Below are positions 8,785 to 16,389 of a stretch of DNA of 57,877 nucleotides, one piece after another (the stretch's first letter is position 1; each line of letters opens with the position of its first letter). The notes under the pieces are model-generated. The model was not told where the DNA came from. It saw only the letters and a list, made by a program, of their open reading frames with translations, and made no database searches. Source of the stretch: Myxococcales bacterium (GTDB lineage Bacteria > Myxococcota_A > Polyangia > Polyangiales > Ga0077539); contig JAUSAZ010000136.1 of assembly GCA_030652255.1 (NCBI GenBank), positions 1-57,877 of the forward strand, read 5' to 3'. A program made the position numbers and the translations under genes.

Positions 8785-9834
8785 ATGAGCACCACCACTT
8801 CGCCCTCGTGGACGCCGCTGACCTCCATGGGACTCCGCATGGACGGCGAGCGCCTCCTCCTCCTCGATCAGCGCCGGCTCCCCGACGAGGAGCGCTGGGT
8901 CGACGCCACCGACCCCGTCGTCATGGAGGACTGCATCCGCACGCTGGCCGTGCGCGGCGCGCCCCTCCTCGGCGTCGCGGCCGCCCTCTGCCTGGGCCTG
9001 CTCGCGCGCGCCGGCGCCACCCCGCGGGCCTTCCGCGAGGCCGCCGGGCGGCTCCGGGCCGCCCGCCCCACGGCGGTCAACCTCATGGCCGCGATCGACC
9101 GGCTCACCGCCGCGGCCCCGGGCGACGACCTCAGCCGCGTCGACGGCATCGCCATGGACGTCTTCGTCGACGACGTCGCGCGCTGCGACGCGATGGCCGC
9201 CCACGGCGCCGCGCTCATCGCGGACGGCGACGGGGTCGTCACGCACTGCAACACCGGCGGCCTCGCCACCGTGGGCGTGGGCACCGCGCTCGGGGTGATA
9301 CGCCGCGCGCACGAGGAGGGACGGCGGGTGCACGTCTACGTCGACGAGACCCGGCCGCTGCTCCAGGGCGGGCGGCTCACGGCCTGGGAGCTGCGGCGCC
9401 TCGGCATCCCGCACACGCTCATCACCGACAGCATGGCCGCGCTCATCCTGCGCGACGGGCGCGCGCAGCGGGTGTTCGTCGGCAGCGACCGGGTGGCGCG
9501 CAACGGCGACTTCGCCAACAAGGTCGGCACCTACGCCCTCGCGGTGGTCGCGGCGCACCACCATGTGCCCTTCCACCCGGTCGCCCCGTGGACCACCGTC
9601 GACCTCGGGTGCCCCGACGGCGCGGCGATCCCCATCGAGCAGCGCGACGGCGACGAGGTGCGCGGCGCGGCGGGGTCCTTCGGCGCCGTGCGCTGGTGCC
9701 CCCGCGAGACCGACGCGTACAACCCGTCGTTCGATGTCACCCCGGCGTCGCTGGTCACCTCGCTGGTCACCGACCGCGGGGTGTTCAGCGCCGACGACCT
9801 GCGCCGCGGCGCGCTCTCGGCCCTCGACGGCTGA
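8785..9834 (+). CDS. mtnA: S-methyl-5-thioribose-1-phosphate isomerase
   Basis: MtnA converts methylthioribose-1-phosphate to methylthioribulose-1-phosphate in methionine salvage. The 349-aa length is normal. Seen are the phosphate-binding TLAVRGAPLLG, the catalytic-cysteine block THCNTGGLAT, the catalytic-aspartate block LITDSMAA, and VGSDRVARNGDFANKVGTY. Homologues in the eIF2B-alpha superfamily (for example ribose-1,5-bisphosphate isomerase) are possible, but the Cys/Asp pair fits MtnA. No other salvage gene lies alongside; the downstream genes belong to a different cassette. Confidence 0.93.
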   Translation: MSTTTSPSWTPLTSMGLRMDGERLLLLDQRRLPDEERWVDATDPVVMEDCIRTLAVRGAPLLGVAAALCLGLLARAGATPRAFREAAGRLRAARPTAVNLMAAIDRLTAAAPGDDLSRVDGIAMDVFVDDVARCDAMAAHGAALIADGDGVVTHCNTGGLATVGVGTALGVIRRAHEEGRRVHVYVDETRPLLQGGRLTAWELRRLGIPHTLITDSMAALILRDGRAQRVFVGSDRVARNGDFANKVGTYALAVVAAHHHVPFHPVAPWTTVDLGCPDGAAIPIEQRDGDEVRGAAGSFGAVRWCPRETDAYNPSFDVTPASLVTSLVTDRGVFSADDLRRGALSALDG

Positions 9835-9845
9835 GAGGTCTTCGG

Positions 9846-10634
9846 ATGCTGCGCACGGTCCACGCCATCCGCTATGTGATGCCCTTCCGGGAGGGCAGCT
9901 CGGTGCCCGCGCTCGTCGAGGCCGACGACCTCGGGCTCTACGTGGTCAAGCTCCGCGGCGCAGGACAGGGGCACAAGGCCCTCGTCGCCGAGCTCATCAC
10001 CGGCGGCCTCGCCCGCGCCGTGGGCCTCGCCGTGCCCGAGATCGTGCTGGTGCAGGTCGAGCGCGCGCTCTCCGCCAGCGAGCCCGACCCGGAGCTTTCG
10101 GCGCCGCTCGAGGCCAGCGCGGGGATCAACCTGGGCCTCGACTACCTGCCCGGCAGCGTCACCTTCGACCCGGTCGCGAGCCCGCGCCCGGACGCCGCCA
10201 CCGCGTCGCGCGTGGTGCTCTTCGACGCGCTCGTCACCAACGTCGACCGCACGCCCCGCAACCCCAACCTGCTCCAGTGGCACGGCCGCCCGTGGCTCAT
10301 CGACCACGGCGCCTCGCTCTACTTCCACCACGGCTGGGAGCCCGACGACCCGCTCGAGAACAGCCGCGATCCCTTCGTCGAGGCGCGCAGCCACGTGCTG
10401 CTGCCCTGGGCGACGGCGCTCGGCGAGGCCGCGGAGCACCTGCGCGCGGCCGTGACGACGGAGGTCATCGACGCGGTGGTGGGTGACATCCCGGGCGAGT
10501 GGCTGGGCGAGGCCCGCGGGTTTCCCGACGAGGCGACGCACCGGGCGGCCTACGCGGCGTGGCTGCGGGCGCGGGTGGAGGCGATGCCGCTGTACCTGGA
10601 GGAGGCCGAGCGTGCCCACGCGCGACGCGTTTGA
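9846..10634 (+). CDS. HipA-like family kinase (HipA_2 type)
   Basis: A 262-aa protein with a stripped-down HipA/PI3K-like kinase core. A lysine in LYVVKLRG near residue 35 would bind ATP; near residue 130, TNVDRTPRNPN matches the catalytic DRxxxN loop; IDHGASLYF occupies the metal-binding position. It lacks the N-terminal HipA region and no HipB-like DNA-binding antitoxin is nearby, so a classical toxin-antitoxin role is not supported. It overlaps the DUF3037 gene by 23 bases; HipA_2 and DUF3037 genes are known to pair. The substrate is unknown. Confidence 0.8.
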   Translation: MLRTVHAIRYVMPFREGSSVPALVEADDLGLYVVKLRGAGQGHKALVAELITGGLARAVGLAVPEIVLVQVERALSASEPDPELSAPLEASAGINLGLDYLPGSVTFDPVASPRPDAATASRVVLFDALVTNVDRTPRNPNLLQWHGRPWLIDHGASLYFHHGWEPDDPLENSRDPFVEARSHVLLPWATALGEAAEHLRAAVTTEVIDAVVGDIPGEWLGEARGFPDEATHRAAYAAWLRARVEAMPLYLEEAERAHARRV

Positions 10635-11028
10635 GTACGCCGTCGTGCGGGTGGTGCCGCACGTCGAGCGGGAGGAGTTCATCAACGTCGGGGTGATCGT
10701 GTTCTGCTACGTGCAGGACTACCTCGACGCCCGCATCGAGCTCGACGAGGACCGCCTGCGGGCGCTGTCGCCGGACGTCGACGTCGCGCTGGTGCGCGCC
10801 CACCTCGCGGCCATCCCGCGCGTGTGTCGTGGGGGGCCCGAGGCCGGGCCGATCGGGGAGATGTCCCTCCACGAGCGCTGGCACTGGCTGGTGGCGCCGC
10901 GCAGCACGATGCTCCAGACGTCGCCCGCGCACCCGGGGCTCTGCGAGAGTCCCGAGGGCGCGATGGAGCGCCTGCTCGACCGGGTGGTGCGCCGCCCGGT
11001 CGGGGCGCCGCAGGGGATAGAGTCGTGA
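10612..11028 (+). CDS. DUF3037 protein, partner of the HipA-like kinase
   Basis: A 138-aa protein starting at a GTG inside the end of the kinase gene (23-base overlap). Family hallmarks are visible at the N-terminus: FEYAVVRVVPHVEREEFINVGVIVFC, interrupted here only for citation, which is the characteristic DUF3037 strand-helix-strand. A downstream GPIGEMSLHERWHWL block is also typical. Function is unknown; strict pairing with a HipA_2 kinase suggests it is its substrate, regulator or antidote (inference). The stop overlaps the next GTG start (GTGA). Confidence 0.8.
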   Translation: MPTRDAFEYAVVRVVPHVEREEFINVGVIVFCYVQDYLDARIELDEDRLRALSPDVDVALVRAHLAAIPRVCRGGPEAGPIGEMSLHERWHWLVAPRSTMLQTSPAHPGLCESPEGAMERLLDRVVRRPVGAPQGIES

Positions 11029-11762
11029 GCATCGACATGACGAGCCAACGAGGGGTTGCGTGTTCACGATGCGGGGCGAGCACCCCGATGCCCGACGACC
11101 TGCGCACGCCGACCTTCGCGTGCGCCTTCTGCCGCGGCGAGCTTCGCACCGCCGACTACGCGGGCGTGGCCGCCGTCTCGGCCGACGCGCTCCTCGGGCA
11201 CGTGCGGGCCGCCGTGGCGCTGCCGACCGCGGACGCGGCGATCGAGGCGAGCCGGAGCGCCCCGCGCTTCCAGGAGACCAGCACCGCCACGCGGGCGGCG
11301 CAGTGCCTGAAGTGCGCCGGGCCGGTGGAGGTTCCGCTCGACCTCTACCAGAACCAGTTCACGTGCCCGGGCTGCCACGCCGTGCAGGCGGTCAACGACT
11401 ACGTCTCCGACAAGGAGCGCCTCGAGCTCGACATGGCCCGCCAGGTGGCCGGCAACGAGGCCTACCGGCGGCTGCTCGCCGAGGGCGTCGCGTGCGGGCG
11501 CTGCGGCGGCGCCAACGCCGTGCCCGACGACGGGAGCGTCCAGCTCACCTGCTCGTTCTGCGGCGCGGCGGTGCTGCTCTCGGACCACGTCGACGCGGGC
11601 GCCGTCGCCCGGCATCGCCTCAAGCACGGGGTCTTCGCGATGCGCGACGAGGCCCTGCGCGCGAACGCCGCGCACACCCGGAAGGTCAACACGGTGGTGG
11701 CCGTCGTGGTGGCGCTGGTCGTCGTGGGCGTCGTCGTCGTCAACCTCGTCGCACGGCACTGA
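11025..11762 (+). CDS. Triple zinc-ribbon protein with C-terminal membrane anchor
   Basis: About 245 aa. The GTG at 11025 overlaps the previous stop (GTGA) and has AGGGG eight bases upstream; an ATG at 11037 is the alternative. Three pairs of CxxC knuckles are seen (CSRC/CAFC, CLKC/CPGC, CGRC/CSFC), each able to bind one zinc, spread over about 190 residues. The protein ends in a strongly hydrophobic Val-rich helix (about 220-240), so it is probably tail-anchored with ribbons in the cytoplasm. No enzyme motif. Coupled translation puts it with the HipA-like kinase and DUF3037 genes; a membrane-sensor role would be a guess. Confidence 0.75.
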   Translation: MSIDMTSQRGVACSRCGASTPMPDDLRTPTFACAFCRGELRTADYAGVAAVSADALLGHVRAAVALPTADAAIEASRSAPRFQETSTATRAAQCLKCAGPVEVPLDLYQNQFTCPGCHAVQAVNDYVSDKERLELDMARQVAGNEAYRRLLAEGVACGRCGGANAVPDDGSVQLTCSFCGAAVLLSDHVDAGAVARHRLKHGVFAMRDEALRANAAHTRKVNTVVAVVVALVVVGVVVVNLVARH

Positions 11763-11782
11763 CCACGCGACGCAGCCCGGCG

Positions 11783-11998
11783 CTACAGCGGTGCTCGGTC
11801 GGGCTTGGGACGCGAGCCCCCACCCCCGGCCCCGCCCCCACGAGTGCTCATCGTTGCCCTCATCGTGCGTAGAGCGCTTGCAGGCTCGGGTGACGAGCCA
11901 TCGCGCACGAAGAGGGCAACGATGAGCACTCGTGGGGGAGGGCCACGGGTGGGGGCTCGCAGGACGGCGTCCCAGACCCGACCGAGCACCGCTCTAGC
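11783..11998. repeat. Long imperfect palindrome between convergent genes
   Basis: Two arms of roughly 85-95 bases face each other across about 35 bases (left about 11783-11868, right about 11904-11998). They share GCGGTGCTCGGTCGGG, then GCGAGCCCCCACCC, then ACGAGTGCTCATCGTTGCCC, with small indels between. The right arm runs into the stop codon of the cyclase gene (TAG, 11996-11994). The inner core recurs at 57841-57877, so this is a dispersed element. It could be a MITE/REP-like sequence, perhaps serving as a bidirectional terminator. Confidence 0.8.
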
Positions 11999-14900
11999 GT
12001 GCGACCCGCGCCCGCTCCGCCCACTCGCGCGCGCCCAGCGACTCGAAGATCGCCGCCGCGCGCTCGCGCTCGTCCCGCGCGCCGCACTGCTCGGCCAGCG
12101 CGAGGCGGGCGATGCCCTCCTCCAGGGGCATGCGGACGCGCACGGCGGCGTCGACCGCGCGTCGCAGCGTCGGGGTCGCCCGCGCCTCGGCCCCCAGCGC
12201 CTGCGCGCGCCCGTGGCAGGACAGCAGGCGCGCCCGCGCGTAGGGGAACACCCGGGCGTAGCGGCCGAGCTCACGCAGGGAGCGGTCGAGCTCGCGGCGC
12301 AGCTCCGCGGCCGGACGCCCCGCCCACCCCTGCGCCGAGAGGCGCAGCAGCACCTCGCAGGTCGAGGCGTGGCCCTCGAACACATACACCGCGACCGGGT
12401 CGATGGCGGCCGCGGCGGCGTTGGTGCGGGCGGCCGCGGCGTAGGCCTCCTCCGCGCGCCCCTGTTGCAGCCGGCCGAGGGCGAGCAGGCCGTTGGCCCA
12501 CACCTGCTCCGAGCGCCCGATGGGCCGGCCGAGGTAGGGCTCCAGCTCGTCCAGCAGCGGCGCGATGCGGGCGAGGTCGGCGAGCGGCAGGAGGCTCTCG
12601 AGCTGGTCGAGGATGCCCCAGCACTCCGCCTGCCGGTCACCCTGGCGCCGCGCCGAGGCGTACAGCACGCCCTTGCCCAGCTCGATGCGGGCCTCGTACT
12701 CCCCCTGGTAGTGCATGGGGGAGCAGATCCCGCAGACCGCCTCGATCCATCGGCGCTTGTCGCCGAGCTGGTGGGCCAGCTCGATGGCCTCGGTGAGGGC
12801 CGCGCGGGCCTCCTCCCAGCGCCCCGTGGCGGTGCGCGTGAAGCCCGTGAAGAAGAGCACCGGCTGCCGCGCGAGCTGTCCCGCGGGGGTCTGCGACATG
12901 GCGTCGGCCAGCGCGAGGTAATGGTCCGCCGCGCCGAAGAGCGGCGCCATCGAGAGGATCCAGCCGAAGAGCGCGTAGGCGCGGGCCAGCTCGGGCGACG
13001 GGCCGCCCGCCTCGGCGATGTTCAGCGCGCGCAGCGCGGCGTAGGTGGTCTCCACGGGGCCCGCGAGGAAGAAGCACGTCTCGATGATGCGCAGGCACGC
13101 GCGCGCGGCCTTGCGGTGACGCTCGACGTCCTCGGCCGAGAGCGGCGGCGGGCGCAGCAACAGCAGGCGACGCCCGAGCTGCGCGCCGAGCCCGTCCAGC
13201 AGGCGCGCGCCCAGCGCGACGGGGCTCCGCGGCACGGAGAACCCCAGCAGCTCCACCGCGCGCTCCAGGGCCTCGCGGCTCTCCGCGAGGCGACCGAGGC
13301 CCAGCAGCGCCTCGCCGCGCTGCAGCTCCCAGTGGGCCAGGCGGGGCGAAGGGTCGGGGGCCCCGAGCGCGGCGGGGTGCAGCGCGTGGAGGTCCTTCGC
13401 GTGCGAGAAGGCGCGCAGGGCCTCTTCGTATGCGCCCTCGCGGAGGGCCTGGTCGCCCGCGGCCTCGAGGCAGGGCAGGGCCCGCTCCGGGCGCTCCGCC
13501 TGCTCCCAGTGAAACGCCATGCGGACCATCGACGGCGCGGCGTCGGTGCGCTGCTCCAGGGCGCGCGCGACGGACTCGTGCAGCTGCCGCCGCTGGGAGA
13601 AGAGCAGCAGCTCGTAGGCCACCTCGCGCGTCGTGTCGTGGCGGTACCGCCAGGAGGCGTCGGGCTCCCCCGCCTCGGGCTCGGTGAGCTCCGCGCTCAC
13701 CAGCTCGTCGCAGCGCTGGCGGAGCACCGGCCCGTGCGAGGGCACCGGGTGGACGTCGCGCAGGAGCGCCCACGCGAAGCTGCGCCCGATGACGCTCGCG
13801 ACCTTGACCATCAGCTGCCCGACGGGGTCGAGGCGGTCGATGCGAGCGACGATGGCCCCTTGGATGGTCGCGGGCAGGCTGAGGCCGTCGCGCGCCGCGG
13901 CGTGCAGTCGGGCGTGCCCGGAGGCCAGGTCGACGCGGCCGGCCTCGACGAGCCCGCGCACGAGCTCCGCCGTGAAGAAGGGGTTGCCCTCGGAGCGCTC
14001 ATGGACCAGGTCCACCAGCGCGGGCTCCGGGGGTACCCCCAGGAGGCGGGCGACCAGCCCCGCGGTGCCCGCGGCGCTCAGGGGCAACAGCGCGAACCGG
14101 CGCGAGCCCTCCAGCTGGAGGAGGCCCTGCACCGCCGCCGCCGCGGCGCCCTCCGCGGGGCGACCGGCGAGCAGCAGCAACACCTGCGGGAGCTTGCGCG
14201 CCACCTCGCGCGTGAGCCCGAAGCTGGCCGAGTCCATCCACTGCACGTCGTCGAGCACGATGAGCAGGGGCCGCGCGTCCGGGCCGCTTGTGGCCGCGCG
14301 GAGGAGATGCACCAGGAGGTCCTGCTTGTTGAACGCGCGGACCTCGCCGCTCATCCCCGCGGTGAGGTCATTGTCGGGGAGCGGGAGCCCGAGCACCTCC
14401 GCGAGCAGGGGGATGCGCTCCCGCGCGTAGGCGTCGCCGTCGAGGCACTCCCGGAGGCGTGCGACGCGGGCCTCGGGCGCGGCGAGCGCGTCGACCCCGA
14501 GCAGGGCAGCGACCACCGAGCGCCACGCGAAGTAGGGGGTGCCGGTGTCGATGACGTCCGCCGCGCCGACCAGGGTGCACACCCCGCGGGCCGTCGCATC
14601 GGACAGCATCCGGGAGACGAGCTGGGACTTGCCCAGCCCCGAGGCGCCCTCGACGACCAGGAGGCCGCCGCGTCCATCGCGCAGCGCGTCGAGGCTCGCG
14701 CGGAGGGCGGCGCCCTCGGCGCCCCGCACCGGGTCGTCGGGCGGCGCGAAGGGCGCCCCGGCGGAGCTCGGAACGTACGCGCGCACCTCGTCGGCCTTGC
14801 CCTTGAGGCGCAGGAGGCGGGGCGGGAGGAAGCCGACGTCGGAGCGGGTCGCCGCCGCGGTGGCCTCGTCGCAGAGGATCCCATCGCCCGCCTGCTGCAT

Positions 14901-16019
14901 CAGCCTCGCGGCGAGGTTGACCGTGTCGCCGATGACCGTGTACTCGCGCCTGCGGTCGCTCCCCACCACCCCGCAGAAGACCCGCCCGGTGGCGAGCCCC
15001 ATGCCCGCGCTCCAGCCGCGCTGGCGCAGGGCGTCGCTCAGCTCCATGGCGGCGCGGAGCGCGCGCAGGGGGTCATCGGCGTGCGCGCGCGGAGGCAGCC
15101 CGAGCGCAGCGAGCGCGATGGGGCCCTTGTCGTCGATGGTGAACTTGTCCACGGTGCCGCCCACCCGATCCATCGCGCGGCACAGCAGGGCGAAGGCCTC
15201 CTGCATGCGGTCCACGGGCTCGTCGGCGCGGGCGTCGAGGTGGAGGAAGAGCACGGACACCCGTCGCAGCTCGTTGAGCCAGTCGGCCTGGGTGTCGGCG
15301 AGGCGGTGCCGCACCGCGGGTGAGACGAAGGGGAGGAGCCGCTCCGCGGGCGGGAGGTCACCCTCGTCGGGGGGTGGCAGCGGCCTGGGCGGCGGCGCGA
15401 GCGACCGCAGCGTGACGCACCCGTCCGCGCGCTCGTCGCCCCGCCCCTCGGCGGCGACCAGGGCCCACGCCTCGCGCGAGAGCACGGTCTCCCCCGACCG
15501 GGCGGCGCGGCTCGCCGCCGCGACCTGCGTCAGGGGTTCGCCCACCGGCAGGTGCTCCCACCGCTCGCTGGAGCCCGCGAGCACCATGACCTGAAACTCG
15601 CCCGCGCCCACGCCGACGCTCAAGCGCAGCGCCTCGCCCGCCTCCGCGGCGGCCTCGGCGGTCACCCGGTGCAACGCCAGCCCGCACGCCGCGGCGCGCG
15701 CGACCGAGCGCTCGAGCGGACCGTCCGTCCACACCGCGAGCAGCGCGTCGCCCGCGAACTTCACGACCTCGCCGCCCTCCTCGGAGACGCGCCCGGCCAC
15801 CGCGCCGAGCACCCTGTTGAGGAGCCCGGTGAGCTCCTCGGCGCCGCGCGCGCCCTGGGCGGCGAGCGCCTCGGCGAGCGGTGTGAAGCCCGAGATGTCG
15901 GCCAGCAGCACGGCGCCGCGGCAGGCCTCGACGAAGGGTGGCGTGCGCCCGGCGTCGCCCACCCAGCGCGCAACGCTGGGCGGCACGAAGGCGCCGACGG
16001 CAGAGGAGTGCAGGCCCAT
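11994..16019 (-). CDS. Soluble-adenylyl-cyclase-like protein (two cyclase domains, ATPase, TPR)
   Basis: About 1341 aa, with the architecture of animal sAC/ADCY10. A class III cyclase domain lies near residues 32-220 (LLADISGFTPL with first metal Asp; KFAGDALLA with second). A second cyclase domain spans about 256-430 (DKFTIDDKG; GDTVNLAARL holding the transition-state Asn and Arg). Then an AAA-like ATPase with Walker A GASGLGKS near 456 and Walker B LLIVLDDVQWMD near 590, and an alpha-helical TPR-like C-terminal half. The start MGLHSS was chosen because upstream residues are Arg-rich noise. It lies 85 bases downstream of the electron-transfer operon on the same strand. It may make cAMP, but activity is not proven by sequence. 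Confidence 0.88.
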   Translation of the reverse strand: MGLHSSAVGAFVPPSVARWVGDAGRTPPFVEACRGAVLLADISGFTPLAEALAAQGARGAEELTGLLNRVLGAVAGRVSEEGGEVVKFAGDALLAVWTDGPLERSVARAAACGLALHRVTAEAAAEAGEALRLSVGVGAGEFQVMVLAGSSERWEHLPVGEPLTQVAAASRAARSGETVLSREAWALVAAEGRGDERADGCVTLRSLAPPPRPLPPPDEGDLPPAERLLPFVSPAVRHRLADTQADWLNELRRVSVLFLHLDARADEPVDRMQEAFALLCRAMDRVGGTVDKFTIDDKGPIALAALGLPPRAHADDPLRALRAAMELSDALRQRGWSAGMGLATGRVFCGVVGSDRRREYTVIGDTVNLAARLMQQAGDGILCDEATAAATRSDVGFLPPRLLRLKGKADEVRAYVPSSAGAPFAPPDDPVRGAEGAALRASLDALRDGRGGLLVVEGASGLGKSQLVSRMLSDATARGVCTLVGAADVIDTGTPYFAWRSVVAALLGVDALAAPEARVARLRECLDGDAYARERIPLLAEVLGLPLPDNDLTAGMSGEVRAFNKQDLLVHLLRAATSGPDARPLLIVLDDVQWMDSASFGLTREVARKLPQVLLLLAGRPAEGAAAAAVQGLLQLEGSRRFALLPLSAAGTAGLVARLLGVPPEPALVDLVHERSEGNPFFTAELVRGLVEAGRVDLASGHARLHAAARDGLSLPATIQGAIVARIDRLDPVGQLMVKVASVIGRSFAWALLRDVHPVPSHGPVLRQRCDELVSAELTEPEAGEPDASWRYRHDTTREVAYELLLFSQRRQLHESVARALEQRTDAAPSMVRMAFHWEQAERPERALPCLEAAGDQALREGAYEEALRAFSHAKDLHALHPAALGAPDPSPRLAHWELQRGEALLGLGRLAESREALERAVELLGFSVPRSPVALGARLLDGLGAQLGRRLLLLRPPPLSAEDVERHRKAARACLRIIETCFFLAGPVETTYAALRALNIAEAGGPSPELARAYALFGWILSMAPLFGAADHYLALADAMSQTPAGQLARQPVLFFTGFTRTATGRWEEARAALTEAIELAHQLGDKRRWIEAVCGICSPMHYQGEYEARIELGKGVLYASARRQGDRQAECWGILDQLESLLPLADLARIAPLLDELEPYLGRPIGRSEQVWANGLLALGRLQQGRAEEAYAAAARTNAAAAAIDPVAVYVFEGHASTCEVLLRLSAQGWAGRPAAELRRELDRSLRELGRYARVFPYARARLLSCHGRAQALGAEARATPTLRRAVDAAVRVRMPLEEGIARLALAEQCGARDERERAAAIFESLGAREWAERARVAR

Positions 16020-16104
16020 GCGACGAGCGCGACCGTAGCACCGCATCCGCCAGGAGCGGGAGCCCACGAACCCCCACGGGCGCAGCGCCTACCTGCGGGC
16101 TGCG

Positions 16105-16389
16105 TCAGCCCTCGGAGCCGTCGCCCGCGGGGCCCTCCTCCGTCGGCGGGGGAGGCTCGTTCTCGCCCGCGGAGCGATCGAGGTGGCGGCGCAGCACGTT
16201 GAGCGCGCGCAGCACGCTGGCGAAGTCCCGGAACACCGCCTGCGCGGCGAGCTTCCCTGCCCTGGCGTCGCCGTGGTGCGAGGCCGCGCTCACCGCGTCC
16301 CGGAGCAGCGCCGTGACCTCCGCGTGAAAGCGGTCGACCTCCTGATCGCTCGTGAATTGCAGCGTGCGCGTGGAGGCGTCGTACTTCAT
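16105..16389 (-). CDS. Small soluble protein at the end of the cytochrome operon
   Basis: A 94-aa protein whose ATG overlaps the stop of the 33-haem cytochrome gene (ATGA), so it is translationally coupled to it. Residues 1-70 are predicted mainly alpha-helical (DQEVDRFHAEVTALLRDAV, then KLAAQAVFRDFASVLRALNVLRRHL). The tail is acidic and Pro/Gly-rich. It has no cysteine, no signal peptide and no motif I recognise. Its place suggests a cytoplasmic accessory or regulatory partner of the electron-transfer complex; this is inference only. Confidence 0.7.
   Translation of the reverse strand: MKYDASTRTLQFTSDQEVDRFHAEVTALLRDAVSAASHHGDARAGKLAAQAVFRDFASVLRALNVLRRHLDRSAGENEPPPPTEEGPAGDGSEG

Noticed and set aside
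9846..11028. HipBA toxin-antitoxin module
   Set aside because: The kinase lacks the full HipA N-terminus and its partner is DUF3037, not a HipB helix-turn-helix protein.
11805..15323. Long open frame on the plus strand opposite the cyclase gene
   Set aside because: It starts inside the palindrome and has no domain, whereas the minus strand shows intact cyclase and ATPase motifs.
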